Shown: positions 45,131 to 54,814, counted from the first letter of the stretch. The stretch is 64,000 nucleotides of DNA from Alteromonas sp047556435 (GCF_047556435.1 NZ_CP180210.1:3906001-3970000), one strand, 5' to 3'. Numbers and translations are program-made. The notes: generated by a model from the sequence alone, not told the origin.

Positions 45131-46006
45131 ATGAAGTTTGCAATTGCTGCGCTTACGCTGGTATTTGCCAGCCAGGCATGCGCGAAAGAAGAATGGCAAT
45201 ACCTACTCGATGACGGGCTAACGCATTGGGATACTTACATCAGTTTTAAGCACAAAGATTCCTACGATGGCAGTGCGCCATTGAATGCTGATGGTTCTAA
45301 GATGCAGCCTGTAGGGCTCAATACCGGAAATGAAGAGCTGCAGGTTTTTAATATGATGCGAGGACAGAATAATGAGCCTGTTCTGCATATCAGTGGGGAA
45401 TACTACGGCGGAGTATCCACTAAAAAAGCCTACAAAAATTACCACTTCACTTTGCAATTTAAATGGGGAGATAAAAAGTGGGAGCCTCGATTAAACAAAT
45501 TGAAAGATAGCGGTATTCTTTATCACGCCTTCGGTGAGCACGGAAAGGACTATTACCGCTCCTGGCTGCTTTCACAGGAATTTCAAATCATGCAGGGGCA
45601 TGTGGGCGACTATTGGAATCAGATGAGTACTGCTATTGATGTTCGCGCTTTTCTGCCCGAGTACATCATGAACCCCATTGCCGATGAAACACAGCCGTTT
45701 CTGGCTGTTGGAAAAGATACCGATGTAAAGGGTCTGGTACTACGCAAAGAAAATCACGAAAAGCCACATGGCCAGTGGAACACACTGGATCTTATTGCTT
45801 TTGAGGATAAAAGTTTACACATTGTGAATGGCGAGGTGGTCATGGTACTACGGCATTCTCGTAATGTAGTAAATGGCAAACCTGAACCGTTAACAAAAGG
45901 CAAAATCCAGTTGCAAAGTGAAGCCGCGGAAATTTTTTATAAAGGCATTGCGATAAAGCAGCTTGATCAAATGCCTGCCAGATACGCTCACTATTTTGAT
46001 GAGTAA
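45131..46006 (+). CDS. DUF1080 (3-keto-disaccharide hydrolase-like) secreted protein
   Basis: A 291-aa exported protein. I place the start at the ATG 45131, giving the signal peptide MKFAIAALTLVFASQACA, with AGGG upstream; the open frame extends further upstream without an SD. The mature part is a laminin-G/concanavalin-like sandwich of the DUF1080 family: LLDDGLTHWDTYIS at the start, DSGILYHAFGE, SQEFQIMQGH, and the final strands GKIQLQSEAAEIFYKGIAIK. Members cleave 3-keto sugars or glycosides. It stands alone here. Confidence 0.85.
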   Translation: MKFAIAALTLVFASQACAKEEWQYLLDDGLTHWDTYISFKHKDSYDGSAPLNADGSKMQPVGLNTGNEELQVFNMMRGQNNEPVLHISGEYYGGVSTKKAYKNYHFTLQFKWGDKKWEPRLNKLKDSGILYHAFGEHGKDYYRSWLLSQEFQIMQGHVGDYWNQMSTAIDVRAFLPEYIMNPIADETQPFLAVGKDTDVKGLVLRKENHEKPHGQWNTLDLIAFEDKSLHIVNGEVVMVLRHSRNVVNGKPEPLTKGKIQLQSEAAEIFYKGIAIKQLDQMPARYAHYFDE

Positions 46007-46317
46007 AGGGGCCGGCTCATGCAGGACCTGAATTACTCTCAGCCGAACTTGCAAGAGTACCTATGCAACCCCCTGCATTTTTAGGTAGACAAGGCAGACA
46101 TAGACGGCTGACACTATGACGGTGCAGGACTGGTTCCGTTGTCATTCTGGCAGGATATGCGCACTGACTTTGAGCAAATCTTTGTGCTGGCAGAATGATT
46201 AGAAAGGCGGATTGCAAATTAAACGCCAGAACCGGAATAACAACTGTCGCAGCGTTGTTGTTTTTCCGGCTTTACCCTGATGTGATTATGTCGTTATCAA
46301 GAGAGTCTGTTATGCGA
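46007..46317. other. intergenic region between DUF1080 and lipase-foldase genes
   Basis: Two convergent genes flank this 311-bp stretch. I see no gene, RNA or strong hairpin in it. Confidence 0.4.
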
Positions 46318-47271
46318 CTATTCATCACCCAGCAACGCCGGATTTTCCAGAAACACCCGCAAGCGCCGCTGTTCCGTTTCAGAGAAGTCACGGTTACGAC
46401 GGTCAGCTATCAGTTTCGACGCTTCTTCGGGTGTGAGGCCCGATTCAACCAGGTCGTTCTTCCACTGTTCAAACGCCTTAACCCTTGCCAGCCATTCGCT
46501 CTGAACCTGTGCTTTTTCCTGCATTCGCTGTGCAACATCATGGCCGAACTCGGCCGCGATGGCCTGGTAGCGCGTCTCCGGGTTTTCATAGGTCTTGGCA
46601 AGCGAATCAATGCGGTTAACCGCCAGACTGGGTGCAAAACTTGCCTGTTGATCAGCAGGCAGGGTAGCGAGCTGCGTTTCAATCAGTCTCTGTTTCTCTT
46701 CATCTGAAAGTGAAGCGTCAGAGGCAATACGAAGCCTTGCCAGGGCCGCATCGTCGTATTGTGCATCTTTTGAAAACAGATAATGGTATTCGTCAGCGCT
46801 AAAAAAGGTATGACGTAAATCGTTGCGGGCTTCAAGACGGCTGGCGATGGCGTTGATGTCCTGTGCTTCAGCTTGTCCGTCCAGCGTTTCAAGTTCGACT
46901 TTGTACTGCACATAACGCGCAAACAGCGCTTCCAGATAGGCTTGTGAATCCGCAGTAAAACCTCGTTTTACTACTGCATTGGTGTAGGCCTCTGTTAGTG
47001 CCGTCGGGCTTTCGCCCTCGTGTTCAAAAATAAACAGGTCGAACTCCGCCTTCAAACCATAATGCAGCGAAAATTCCTGGCCGCTATCTTCTGCATTTGC
47101 CGAAGGTAACTGTGAGGCGGAGAAAGGCTGGGGATCACTACTGAAAGTGGCAGTACTGCTACCCTCTGCAGGTAACACTGCTGCACTATCTTTGTTTTCA
47201 TCAACAACTACCAAATACAAAAGGATGCCCAGCACCACGCCGGGCATACCAATCAGTAACAGCTTTCGCAC
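46318..47271 (-). CDS. lifO: lipase-specific foldase (lipase chaperone)
   Basis: A membrane-anchored periplasmic steric chaperone of 317 aa. The start is GTG at 47271. The N-terminal anchor is LLLIGMPGVVLGILLYLVV, followed by a low-complexity linker to about residue 65 and an alpha-helical body. The family's first conserved motif (RxxFDYxLSAxGE) appears here as LKAEFDLFIFEHEGE, so it is degenerate but recognisable. The gene lies 2 bp downstream of the lipase gene, the classic arrangement. Confidence 0.9.
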   Translation of the reverse strand: MRKLLLIGMPGVVLGILLYLVVVDENKDSAAVLPAEGSSTATFSSDPQPFSASQLPSANAEDSGQEFSLHYGLKAEFDLFIFEHEGESPTALTEAYTNAVVKRGFTADSQAYLEALFARYVQYKVELETLDGQAEAQDINAIASRLEARNDLRHTFFSADEYHYLFSKDAQYDDAALARLRIASDASLSDEEKQRLIETQLATLPADQQASFAPSLAVNRIDSLAKTYENPETRYQAIAAEFGHDVAQRMQEKAQVQSEWLARVKAFEQWKNDLVESGLTPEEASKLIADRRNRDFSETEQRRLRVFLENPALLGDE

Positions 47272-47273
47272 GC

Positions 47274-48209
47274 TTACAAACCTATAGATTTAAGACGGTT
47301 TGCCTGGGTAATAAATACCTGAATCGGGTCGGTCTCAAACAGGTGGTGAATACCCAGTGTCTGATTAACTTCATCCAGGTGATTCATACGGTAGTCATCG
47401 CGGATAACATACCCTAGCTGTGAGCTGCACGATGACACCAGGCCATCATTTTTCTCACCAAATGCCAGTCCGGTTATTGCCAGCAACGGGTCGGCTACAT
47501 CTAATACATTGGTGTAGGTGCTGCCGCCGCTCCACGAAAAGTAGAATACGCCATTGTCTTCCAGTACTTTGCCATCTTTGGCGCAATAGCTGCTGGGCAA
47601 GCCTTCCGGATAGCGCGCGTTGAACCGTTCACTTCCGCGGGTAGACAGGGAATCCAGTGCCGCGATGCTGTCGGTAGGTAGCGCAGAAATACCCGAACCT
47701 GAAACCAGTTCCAGCACATTGGCAAACGCATTAAATACGGTGCCTGCTACGCCTTCAAGTGTCGAGCCATCCCGAATACCGGCACGCACAATATCAGCCA
47801 CTTTACTGCCGTGATTAACCCCCGCAACAGACGTCACCGACGCTACCTTCTCAGGCGCTACGCTGGCCGCGTACCGAATAGTAGGCCCTCCGTGACTGTG
47901 GCCAATCAGGTTGACCTTGTCTGCGCCTGAATGAGCCAGTACCTGGTCGATATACGCCAGCAGCTGTTCGCCGCGAACTTCAGTTGAGTTAGCTGGCGAG
48001 ACAGTTGCGGTGTAAACCGTGGCACCGTTATCAGCCAGCTTGTAAGGAATTTTATAGAAATAATCCACCCACAACACATCATCAAAGCCGAAAAGACCAT
48101 GTACCAATACTATTGGATACTGTGTTTTAGCGTAAGTTGAGGCATTGGCTTGGGTAAACGGAGTTATCAAAAAAGCAAAGAGTGTGGCGATTATCAGTGT
48201 TTTTTTCAT
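47274..48209 (-). CDS. secreted triacylglycerol lipase (family I.1)
   Basis: A 311-aa lipase with signal peptide MKKTLIIATLFAFLITPF followed by TQANA. The oxyanion-hole motif is PIVLVHGLFGF, the nucleophile is Ser104 or so in GHSHGG, and the catalytic His is in RMNHLDEVNQ. Two cysteines, SSYCAKDG and SSCSSQLG, match the conserved disulfide of Pseudomonas/Burkholderia lipases. It requires the adjacent foldase and probably leaves by type II secretion. Confidence 0.94.
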   Translation of the reverse strand: MKKTLIIATLFAFLITPFTQANASTYAKTQYPIVLVHGLFGFDDVLWVDYFYKIPYKLADNGATVYTATVSPANSTEVRGEQLLAYIDQVLAHSGADKVNLIGHSHGGPTIRYAASVAPEKVASVTSVAGVNHGSKVADIVRAGIRDGSTLEGVAGTVFNAFANVLELVSGSGISALPTDSIAALDSLSTRGSERFNARYPEGLPSSYCAKDGKVLEDNGVFYFSWSGGSTYTNVLDVADPLLAITGLAFGEKNDGLVSSCSSQLGYVIRDDYRMNHLDEVNQTLGIHHLFETDPIQVFITQANRLKSIGL

Positions 48210-48484
48210 TGTGTGTTCCTGTCGTCCATCGCTCCCAACTACTCGGAGGTCAGATCTGTTAATAAGTTGTAACAGGATAGTTAAATACTTTACTCATTCA
48301 ACCCTATTTGCGAGACATTAATGGAATAACGATGGGCCAAGCATACATCGTTGATGTCTAACAAATTGATATATATAAACAAATTCAAAAAACAAATAGA
48401 TGCCAACAAATTCATTTTTAATATGAATGGCTAAAATAAAACTCGTGAATGAAAAGAGAAGGGGAGATGAGGAAGGGTCACACG

Positions 48485-49144
48485 TTATCGCGTGACCACC
48501 TTGTTTGCGCCTTTAATCAAGGCTTCTTTATCAATTTTGTTTGGTATCTCAACACCACGCCGCGCCGCGGGCCGCGCTTCTATGCTGTTTTTCCATCGAC
48601 GAAGTGACGTCAGTCCATCAATACTCACACCGGACCATTCATAAGTACGCACCCAGCACCAGTTTGCCATATCCGCAATGCTGTATTCGCCCGCCAACCA
48701 CTCACGGGAAGCAAGATGACCGTCAAGCACCTTGAACAAACGACGCACCTCATTTTGGTACCTGTCGATGGCAATAGGAATTTTCTCTTCCAGATATCGG
48801 TGGAATACGTTCGCCTGCCCCATCATCGGGCCTATTCCGCCCATCTGGAACATCAGCCACTGTATTACCTGACTTTTCTCTTTTGGCGAAGACGGTAAAA
48901 ACTTACCCGTTTTCTCGGCCAGATAAAGCATGATGGCCCCTGACTCAAAAACTACGTGATCGCCCGCGTCGTGATCGACAATTACCGGTATGCGACCATT
49001 CGGGTTCATCGCCAGAAATTCCTCGGTTTTCTGCTCACCTTTCATCAGATTGACCGGTACTACAGTGTAGTCCAGACCCATCTCTTCAAGCGCCACAGAG
49101 GCTTTCCAGCCGTTGGGGGTCGCGGCAGTGTACAGCGTAATCAT
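48485..49144 (-). CDS. glutathione S-transferase family protein
   Basis: A 219-aa GST with an N-terminal thioredoxin-like domain: TLYTAATPNGWKASVALEE, with the cis-proline in GRIPVIVD and the glutathione-binding FESGAIMLYL. The C-terminal helical domain contains EYSIADMANW. It resembles E. coli YfcG/YghU disulfide-bond reductases. I start it at 49144, where the ATG overlaps the TGA of the upstream GST gene. Confidence 0.9.
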   Translation of the reverse strand: MITLYTAATPNGWKASVALEEMGLDYTVVPVNLMKGEQKTEEFLAMNPNGRIPVIVDHDAGDHVVFESGAIMLYLAEKTGKFLPSSPKEKSQVIQWLMFQMGGIGPMMGQANVFHRYLEEKIPIAIDRYQNEVRRLFKVLDGHLASREWLAGEYSIADMANWCWVRTYEWSGVSIDGLTSLRRWKNSIEARPAARRGVEIPNKIDKEALIKGANKVVTR

Positions 49145-49752
49145 CAGGCTTTTGCACTCTCTCGCTGGCTTACTCTTCCGTACCACTCTTTTAAATTGCT
49201 GTGCTTTTCCTGCAAGCGAATGTCAACAACCCGCCCAAAATCAATAGCACAAAGCGCGGTAATGTCCGCGATGGTGAACTGCTCGCCAGCGATATAAGGA
49301 TAACGCTCTAGCCGGCGCTCAAGAATATTCAGATACTTAGACGCATTCACGCCCGCTTCTTTACCAAAGTCCGGAAACGGCGTCATGCGATCTTTAAAAT
49401 ACCCGGTGGTGTGCTGAAAACACATTCCTACCTGCAGCATCAGCGCCATTTCTACCTGGCGTTGCCACATGGCGATAGTCGCCTTTTCTACCGGCGTGGA
49501 GCCCATCAGCGGGGGTTCTGGTTGTATCGCTTCAAAATACGTGCAAATGGCATCCGTTTCTGCAATGCAGGTACCATCGTCGAGCTCCAGGATAGGCACT
49601 TTGCCCAGCGGATTTTTTGCGCGCATTTCTGCACTCAGATTTTCGCCCTTTTGAATATCAACCTGAACATAGTCCATGCTGATCCCCTTTTCCGCTAAAA
49701 ACATGCGGACCCGGCGGGGGTTGGGTGCGGTTTTGGTTTCGTAAATTTTCAT
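49144..49752 (-). CDS. glutathione S-transferase family protein
   Basis: A second GST, 202 aa. The N-terminal domain starts MKIYETKTAPNPRRVRMFLA, with GKVPILELDDG and AETDAICTYFE completing the glutathione site. The C-terminal helical domain has EQFTIADITALCAI. It differs clearly from its downstream neighbour, so the pair is not a recent duplication. The two genes overlap at TGATG and form an operon. Confidence 0.9.
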   Translation of the reverse strand: MKIYETKTAPNPRRVRMFLAEKGISMDYVQVDIQKGENLSAEMRAKNPLGKVPILELDDGTCIAETDAICTYFEAIQPEPPLMGSTPVEKATIAMWQRQVEMALMLQVGMCFQHTTGYFKDRMTPFPDFGKEAGVNASKYLNILERRLERYPYIAGEQFTIADITALCAIDFGRVVDIRLQEKHSNLKEWYGRVSQRESAKA

Positions 49753-50021
49753 GGCTGACTCCGGCGTTTTATCCTATCCGCGCACAATAAGCGTTACTGG
49801 CGGCAGATTACAATAACATGCCATTAACACTAATTGCCTTCGCGTTGCAGCGCAAATCAAACAACGTGTGATATATCTATTATTTGAATGAATGGCAGCA
49901 GGCCGGGTTTTGAGCCCCAAAAGCACCGCACAAGGTTGTTACCAGCTTCTGACGAAGACGGGAAGCGCGACAGGGATGTCGCGCTCAAATCACTTGCTTT
50001 AGAAAGACAGCATGACAGCAG

Positions 50022-50816
50022 CTAGCTGTCTTCTGCATCATCGTCGCCGAAATTGTCTGACGCCTGATAACACTGCAGATAGTTCACTGCCACGCTATCG
50101 CAGCACGACCAGATCTTGGTAAGGGGGTTCATACGCATGCCGGTCTCATGGATGAGTCCGAGGTTGTCTCCGGTCCATGCATTCAGTTCTTCCGGCTTTA
50201 CAAATTTCTTCCAGTCATGCGTCCCTACAGGGAGATAGCGCATAATGTACTCAGCTCCCACAATGGCAACGATATAACTTTTGAAAGTACGGTTTAAGGT
50301 TGCCAGAAACAGCAACCCACCGGGCTTTACCATTCGGGCACACTGGGCTATCAGTGCCTGCTGATCCGGCACGTGCTCAACCACTTCGGCGTTAATGACA
50401 ATATCATACTGGCCACCTTCCGCCGCCTTATCCTCAGCCAACTGATGCAGGTAAGTAATATCCAGCGACTGTGATTCGGCGTGTCGCTTTGCGACCTCAA
50501 CACTCAGTGCACTCGCATCGATTCCCAGCACATCTGCGCCGTGGCGGGCAAATGGCTCGCAGATAAGGCCGCCGCCAGACCCGACATCCAGCACCGTTTT
50601 CCCTTTCAGTAGCGTGCCGGACACTGGCTTACCGTACTTTTTGCTTACGACACGCAGCATTTCCTGCACTCGGGCCTGGTTGAAAGCCAGTGCCGTTTTA
50701 TATTGTCCATTTGGATCCCACCACGACTCCGCCAGTTTATCAAAACGCGCAATTTCAGAATCAGACAGGTTTTGTGGTTCTTCTATCGGTGCGCTTAAAC
50801 GACTTTTATCCAGCAT
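50022..50816 (-). CDS. ubiG: UbiG-family quinone O-methyltransferase
   Basis: A class I SAM methyltransferase of 264 aa that matches UbiG/Coq3, which methylates ubiquinone precursors. Motifs are FDKLAESWWDPNGQYK, SAM site VLDVGSGGG, NAEVVEHVPD, and the C-terminal GTHDWKKFVKPEEL with VNYL. The residues around the SAM site (ICEPFARHGADVLGID) and the GTHDWKKF motif look more like alphaproteobacterial and mitochondrial forms than the E. coli enzyme. I chose the ATG at 50816 (MLDKSRLS). It is monocistronic, divergent from the DUF2237 gene. Confidence 0.8.
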   Translation of the reverse strand: MLDKSRLSAPIEEPQNLSDSEIARFDKLAESWWDPNGQYKTALAFNQARVQEMLRVVSKKYGKPVSGTLLKGKTVLDVGSGGGLICEPFARHGADVLGIDASALSVEVAKRHAESQSLDITYLHQLAEDKAAEGGQYDIVINAEVVEHVPDQQALIAQCARMVKPGGLLFLATLNRTFKSYIVAIVGAEYIMRYLPVGTHDWKKFVKPEELNAWTGDNLGLIHETGMRMNPLTKIWSCCDSVAVNYLQCYQASDNFGDDDAEDS

Positions 50817-50899
50817 ATCAGTCTCATTTGCATACAAGTAAATACGGAAAGCTCTTACTATGATACGGTTTAGCTATTAGAAAGATCCGGGGAAAAATA

Positions 50900-51262
50900 A
50901 TGGCAAACGCTAAAAATGTATATGGACAGCCGCTTCAGTTGTGCTGTGGAAATACCGGCTTTACCCGAGAGGGATTTTGTTATGTACCGACTTCGGATCT
51001 GGGAAACCACAGTGTTTGTGCGGTCGTCGATGAAGCGTTTCTTGAGTTTTCTGTAGCCAGAGGAAATGACTTAGTTACCCCTCGCCCAGAATTGGCATTC
51101 GACGGGTTAAAACCCGGTGACAAGTGGTGCTTATGTGCAGCCCGCTGGATGGAAGCGTATGAAGCCGGTGTCGCGCCTAACATTAATCTGGCAGCAACCC
51201 ACGAAAAAGCGCTCGATGTTATCCCGTTGGCGATACTGGAAATGTATGCCCAATCTGGCTGA
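50900..51262 (+). CDS. DUF2237 family protein
   Basis: A 120-aa protein with the features of DUF2237: NVYGQPLQLCC at the start, TREGFCYV, LGNHSVCAVVDEAFLEFS, RGNDLVTPRPE and GDKWCLCAARW. Conserved cysteines and tryptophan suggest a metal or substrate site, but the family has no known function. It ends just before a bidirectional terminator. Confidence 0.88.
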   Translation: MANAKNVYGQPLQLCCGNTGFTREGFCYVPTSDLGNHSVCAVVDEAFLEFSVARGNDLVTPRPELAFDGLKPGDKWCLCAARWMEAYEAGVAPNINLAATHEKALDVIPLAILEMYAQSG

Positions 51263-51265
51263 GAT

Positions 51266-51298
51266 AAAAAAGCCGGGCGTATCCTGGCGCCCGGCTTT
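51266..51298. terminator. bidirectional terminator
   Basis: An 11-bp stem AAAGCCGGGCG (51269-51279) with CGCCCGGCTTT (51288-51298) and an A-run on its left side. It serves the convergent DUF2237 gene (plus) and aldehyde dehydrogenase gene (minus). The U-run is better for the minus strand. Confidence 0.85.
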
Positions 51299-51345
51299 GG
51301 TGAGGTTTAGTTCAGATGACCTTACCTCCCGACTTAGTCCTACTG

Positions 51346-52779
51346 TCAGGCGTTGTTTGGATTACGAATGACTAACAGTCTGGTTTCAGTCATATCTTCA
51401 ATCGCATAGCGAATACCTTCGCGTCCAAGCCCGGAGTCTTTCACTCCGCCATAAGGCATGTTGTCAACTCGCCAGCTTGGCACGTCGCCAATAACCACGC
51501 CTCCTACTTCAAGCTCGTCCCACGCTTGTTGGATTTTGTAAATATCACGGGTAAAGATCCCGGCTTGTAATCCATAACGACTGTTATTCACTTCCTTGAG
51601 CGCGTCATCGTAACTGTCAAAGGGCATCAACACCGAAAGTGGTCCGAAGGCTTCTTCGGCACTGGCATCACAGTCGGCCGGCACATCTTCCATGACAGTC
51701 GCTTCCAGCATGGCCCCATCGCGCTTGCCGCCACAGAGAATTTTGCCACCGGCTTTGTGTGCTTCCTGGATCCAGTTATCGAGGCGCTCAGCCTCAGACT
51801 CGGATATCATCGGACCGATAAAGGTATCTTTATCAGCCGGATCTCCCGATACGAGCGATTTCACACGTTCTACATAAGCCGATTTAAACTTGTCGTAAAT
51901 GGCGCGGTGAACCAGCAAGCGCTGCACGCTGATACAGCTTTGACCTGACTGATAATACGCGCCCACGATAATACGATTAATGGCATCATCAATATCGGCG
52001 TCTTCATCGACAACGCATGCAGCATTGCCGCCAAGCTCAAGCACAACCGGCTTCTTGCCTGCTTTCGCTTTCAATGCCCAGCCAACATCTGGTGAACCGG
52101 TAAAACTCAGCAACTTCAGACGTTCATCGGTAGTGAATAAATCTGCGCCATCGCGGCTACATGGCAATACCGAGAACGCCCCTTTCGGCAAGTCGGTTTC
52201 GGCCAACACTTCGGCGATAATTAATGCGCCAATCGGCGTTTTTGATGCTGGCTTAAGCACAAAGGTGCAGCCTGCTGCTATTGCAGGCGCCACCTTATGC
52301 GCCGCCAGATTCAGGGGAAAATTAAACGGCGAAATAAACGAACAGGGGCCGATGGGCACTTTTTTGGTCATGCCCTGATACCCCTTCGCTCGGGAAGAAA
52401 TCTCCAGATTGACCACCTCACCGTTAATTCGCACCGATTCTTCAGAGGCAATCCGGAAGGTGTCGATGAGTCTGGTGACCTCACCTTTGGCATCGTTAAT
52501 TGGTTTACCGGCTTCGATGCACAGGGCATCGGCTAACTCGTCGAAACGTTCCTCGAAGCGCTTGATACAGTGATCCAGTACCGCCTGACGCTCATAAGGT
52601 CTCATCTTGGTCATTGCAGGTTGCGCGGCTTCGGCAGCAGCAATGGCCTTATCGATGACATCAGCGTCAGCCATCGCCACGCGGGTGGCAACTTTACCAG
52701 TGTATTTGTTAGTCACTTCCAGGTCGGTGTTAGCAAACACCGCTTCGCTCGCCAGATAATAGGGGTAGCTGTCCTTCAT
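51346..52779 (-). CDS. NAD(P)-dependent aldehyde dehydrogenase
   Basis: A 477-aa aldehyde dehydrogenase. The Rossmann/active-site motifs are SFISPFNFPLNLAAHKVAPA, FTGSPDVG, VLELGGNAA (general-base Glu) and QSGQSCISVQR (catalytic Cys). The C-terminal MPYGGVKDSGLGREG is conserved. The start at 52779 (MKDSYPYYLA) has a perfect AAGGAG. It follows the acetolactate synthase-like gene by 10 bp, so they form an operon. The aldehyde substrate is not evident. Confidence 0.93.
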   Translation of the reverse strand: MKDSYPYYLASEAVFANTDLEVTNKYTGKVATRVAMADADVIDKAIAAAEAAQPAMTKMRPYERQAVLDHCIKRFEERFDELADALCIEAGKPINDAKGEVTRLIDTFRIASEESVRINGEVVNLEISSRAKGYQGMTKKVPIGPCSFISPFNFPLNLAAHKVAPAIAAGCTFVLKPASKTPIGALIIAEVLAETDLPKGAFSVLPCSRDGADLFTTDERLKLLSFTGSPDVGWALKAKAGKKPVVLELGGNAACVVDEDADIDDAINRIIVGAYYQSGQSCISVQRLLVHRAIYDKFKSAYVERVKSLVSGDPADKDTFIGPMISESEAERLDNWIQEAHKAGGKILCGGKRDGAMLEATVMEDVPADCDASAEEAFGPLSVLMPFDSYDDALKEVNNSRYGLQAGIFTRDIYKIQQAWDELEVGGVVIGDVPSWRVDNMPYGGVKDSGLGREGIRYAIEDMTETRLLVIRNPNNA

Positions 52780-52789
52780 AGTGTTCTCC

Positions 52790-54430
52790 TTATAATTTTG
52801 CACTCAATTCACGAATGGTGTGATGCAGGGTTTTATCATTCATGCTGTAATCGACCGGACAATCCACTACATGCACACCCGGTGTATTCAGGCACTCTTC
52901 GACGATAGGTCCCAGCGACTCGGTTGAATCGATCCGCCATCCTTGTGCGCCATAGCTTTCGGCATATTTAACAAAATCCGGGTTGCCGTAATCCAATCCA
53001 AACTCATCAAACTGCATGTTGCTTTGCTTCCATTTGATCATGCCGTAGGCATCGTCACGCAATACCACCACAACAATGTCCAGGTTCAGGCGTACGGCCG
53101 TTTCCAGTTCCTGACTGTTCATCATAAAGCCGCCATCACCGCATACGCTGAGGACTTTGCAGTCTTTGTGCACCAGTTTGGCAGCAATCGCTGACGGCAA
53201 CCCCGCCCCCATAGACGCCAGGGCGTTATCCAGAAGCAGCGTGTTAGGCATGTACGCAGGGTAATTTCTGGCAAACCAGATTTTGTATACGCCATTGTCC
53301 AGTGTGACGATACCGTCTTCGGGCATCACCTTGCGGATATCTTTTACAAATCGCTCAGGCAATATCGGGAAGCGGTTATCATTTTCGGCTTCGTTGCGGT
53401 GGTTCACATAGGCTTCATGCACATCAAGATAGAAATCCAGCTTCCAGTTGTCTTGTGGCGTTATGCCCTCTTTGATCTGCCATACGCTATTGGCAATATC
53501 ACCTACCACCTCAAGCTGAGGGAAGTACACCGGGTCTACCGACGCTGAATCGAAATTAATATGAATTACTTTCATGCCATCGTGGTGCATGAAGAACGGG
53601 GGTTTTTCTACTACGTCATGGCCGACATTAATAATAAGATCGGCACGAGCAATCGCGCGGTGCACAAAATCGCCATCAGACAGTGCGGTATTTCCGACGA
53701 ACAGTTTGTCGCGCTCATCCAGCACGCCTTTACCCATCTGTGTGGTGATAAATGGGATGCCGGTTTTGTCGACGAACTCTCTGAGCATTTTGGCCGTCAG
53801 CTTGCGGTTCGCCCCTGCACCAATCAGGATCACCGGCGATTTGGCTTTCTCAATCATATCAATTGCCGCATTGATCGCCTTGTACTCGGCAATCGGACGG
53901 CGCGCCATACTTTGTTTTAACAGCGGCAGGCTGGTTTCTTCTTCGGCAATATCCTCAGGCAACTCAATATGTGTGGCACCGGGGCGCTCCTCGTGAGCGA
54001 TACGAAATGCTTCCCGTACCACCGACGGAATGCGGTCACCGCTAACCACCTGTGACGTGTACTTGGTGATGGGACGCATCATGTCCACCACATCAATCAC
54101 CTGAAAACGTCCTTGCTTGCTGGTTTTAATCGGTTTTTGGCCGGTTATCATCAGCATCGGCATAGCGCCGAGCTGCGCGTAGGCTGCCGGTGTAACCAGA
54201 TTGGTCGCACCTGGTCCCAGTGTTGATAAGCACACGCCCACTTTTCCAGTCAGACGCCCATATGTCGCAGCCATAAAGCCCGCCCCCTGTTCATGGCGGG
54301 TCAATACAAGTTTGATGTTAGAGGTTCTTAAGGACTCAAGAAGATCGAGGTTTTCTTCACCCGGGATACCAAAGATATACTCTACACCTTCGGCTTCCAG
54401 GGCTTTTACAAATAAATCTGACGCTTTCAT
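52790..54430 (-). CDS. acetolactate synthase-like ThDP enzyme, large subunit type
   Basis: A 546-aa thiamine diphosphate enzyme of the acetohydroxyacid synthase family. Catalytic Glu lies in VLTRHEQGAGFMA, and the ThDP motif begins GDGGFMMNSQEL. The conserved segment LSTLGPGATNL follows the active site. No small regulatory subunit (ilvN) is adjacent, unlike biosynthetic IlvB/IlvI. The start at 54430 has AGGAG about 10 bases upstream. Pairing with an aldehyde dehydrogenase suggests a catabolic reaction; the exact product is unknown. Confidence 0.9.
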   Translation of the reverse strand: MKASDLFVKALEAEGVEYIFGIPGEENLDLLESLRTSNIKLVLTRHEQGAGFMAATYGRLTGKVGVCLSTLGPGATNLVTPAAYAQLGAMPMLMITGQKPIKTSKQGRFQVIDVVDMMRPITKYTSQVVSGDRIPSVVREAFRIAHEERPGATHIELPEDIAEEETSLPLLKQSMARRPIAEYKAINAAIDMIEKAKSPVILIGAGANRKLTAKMLREFVDKTGIPFITTQMGKGVLDERDKLFVGNTALSDGDFVHRAIARADLIINVGHDVVEKPPFFMHHDGMKVIHINFDSASVDPVYFPQLEVVGDIANSVWQIKEGITPQDNWKLDFYLDVHEAYVNHRNEAENDNRFPILPERFVKDIRKVMPEDGIVTLDNGVYKIWFARNYPAYMPNTLLLDNALASMGAGLPSAIAAKLVHKDCKVLSVCGDGGFMMNSQELETAVRLNLDIVVVVLRDDAYGMIKWKQSNMQFDEFGLDYGNPDFVKYAESYGAQGWRIDSTESLGPIVEECLNTPGVHVVDCPVDYSMNDKTLHHTIRELSAKL

Positions 54431-54814
54431 CGTAAACAACACTCCTTTTCTTACGGCGTCGAGAAAGCACTGCACAACATACTGATACACGTTGTCAGTC
54501 TGTCTTGCTGTCAGTGAATGTGCTCGCGCTTAAAAGGTTTTCAGAGACTGAAAACGGTTTCCTGTTTTCAGTTGGCTACTATGCCTACGGTTGCCGCCAC
54601 GATTTCGATTACAAGGATGTAATACTGTGCACGCGTCTGGGTAAACTGTGTCTTCATTGCTACCCAGTGAAAGTCGCGACCTTCAAAAAATTCGCCGAGA
54701 AGCAGAGCAGAAAAAAGGTATCGGCAACCTTAAGTAAAACGCCTGGGGCGGCGACAGGGGGGATTTGCTGACGCAAAGGCAAATGCAATGCACCGAAGGC
54801 ACCACTATACGAAT
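54431..54814. other. intergenic region, promoter side of the acetolactate synthase gene
   Basis: A plus-strand open frame at 54505-54771 has no SD and no recognisable motif, and I do not accept it as a gene. No terminator is evident after the DUF4112 gene. Confidence 0.45.

Noticed and set aside
54505..54771. Possible 88-codon gene on the plus strand upstream of the acetolactate synthase-like gene
   Set aside because: No SD, no recognisable motif and a non-ATG start; it overlaps the region expected to hold the divergent promoter.
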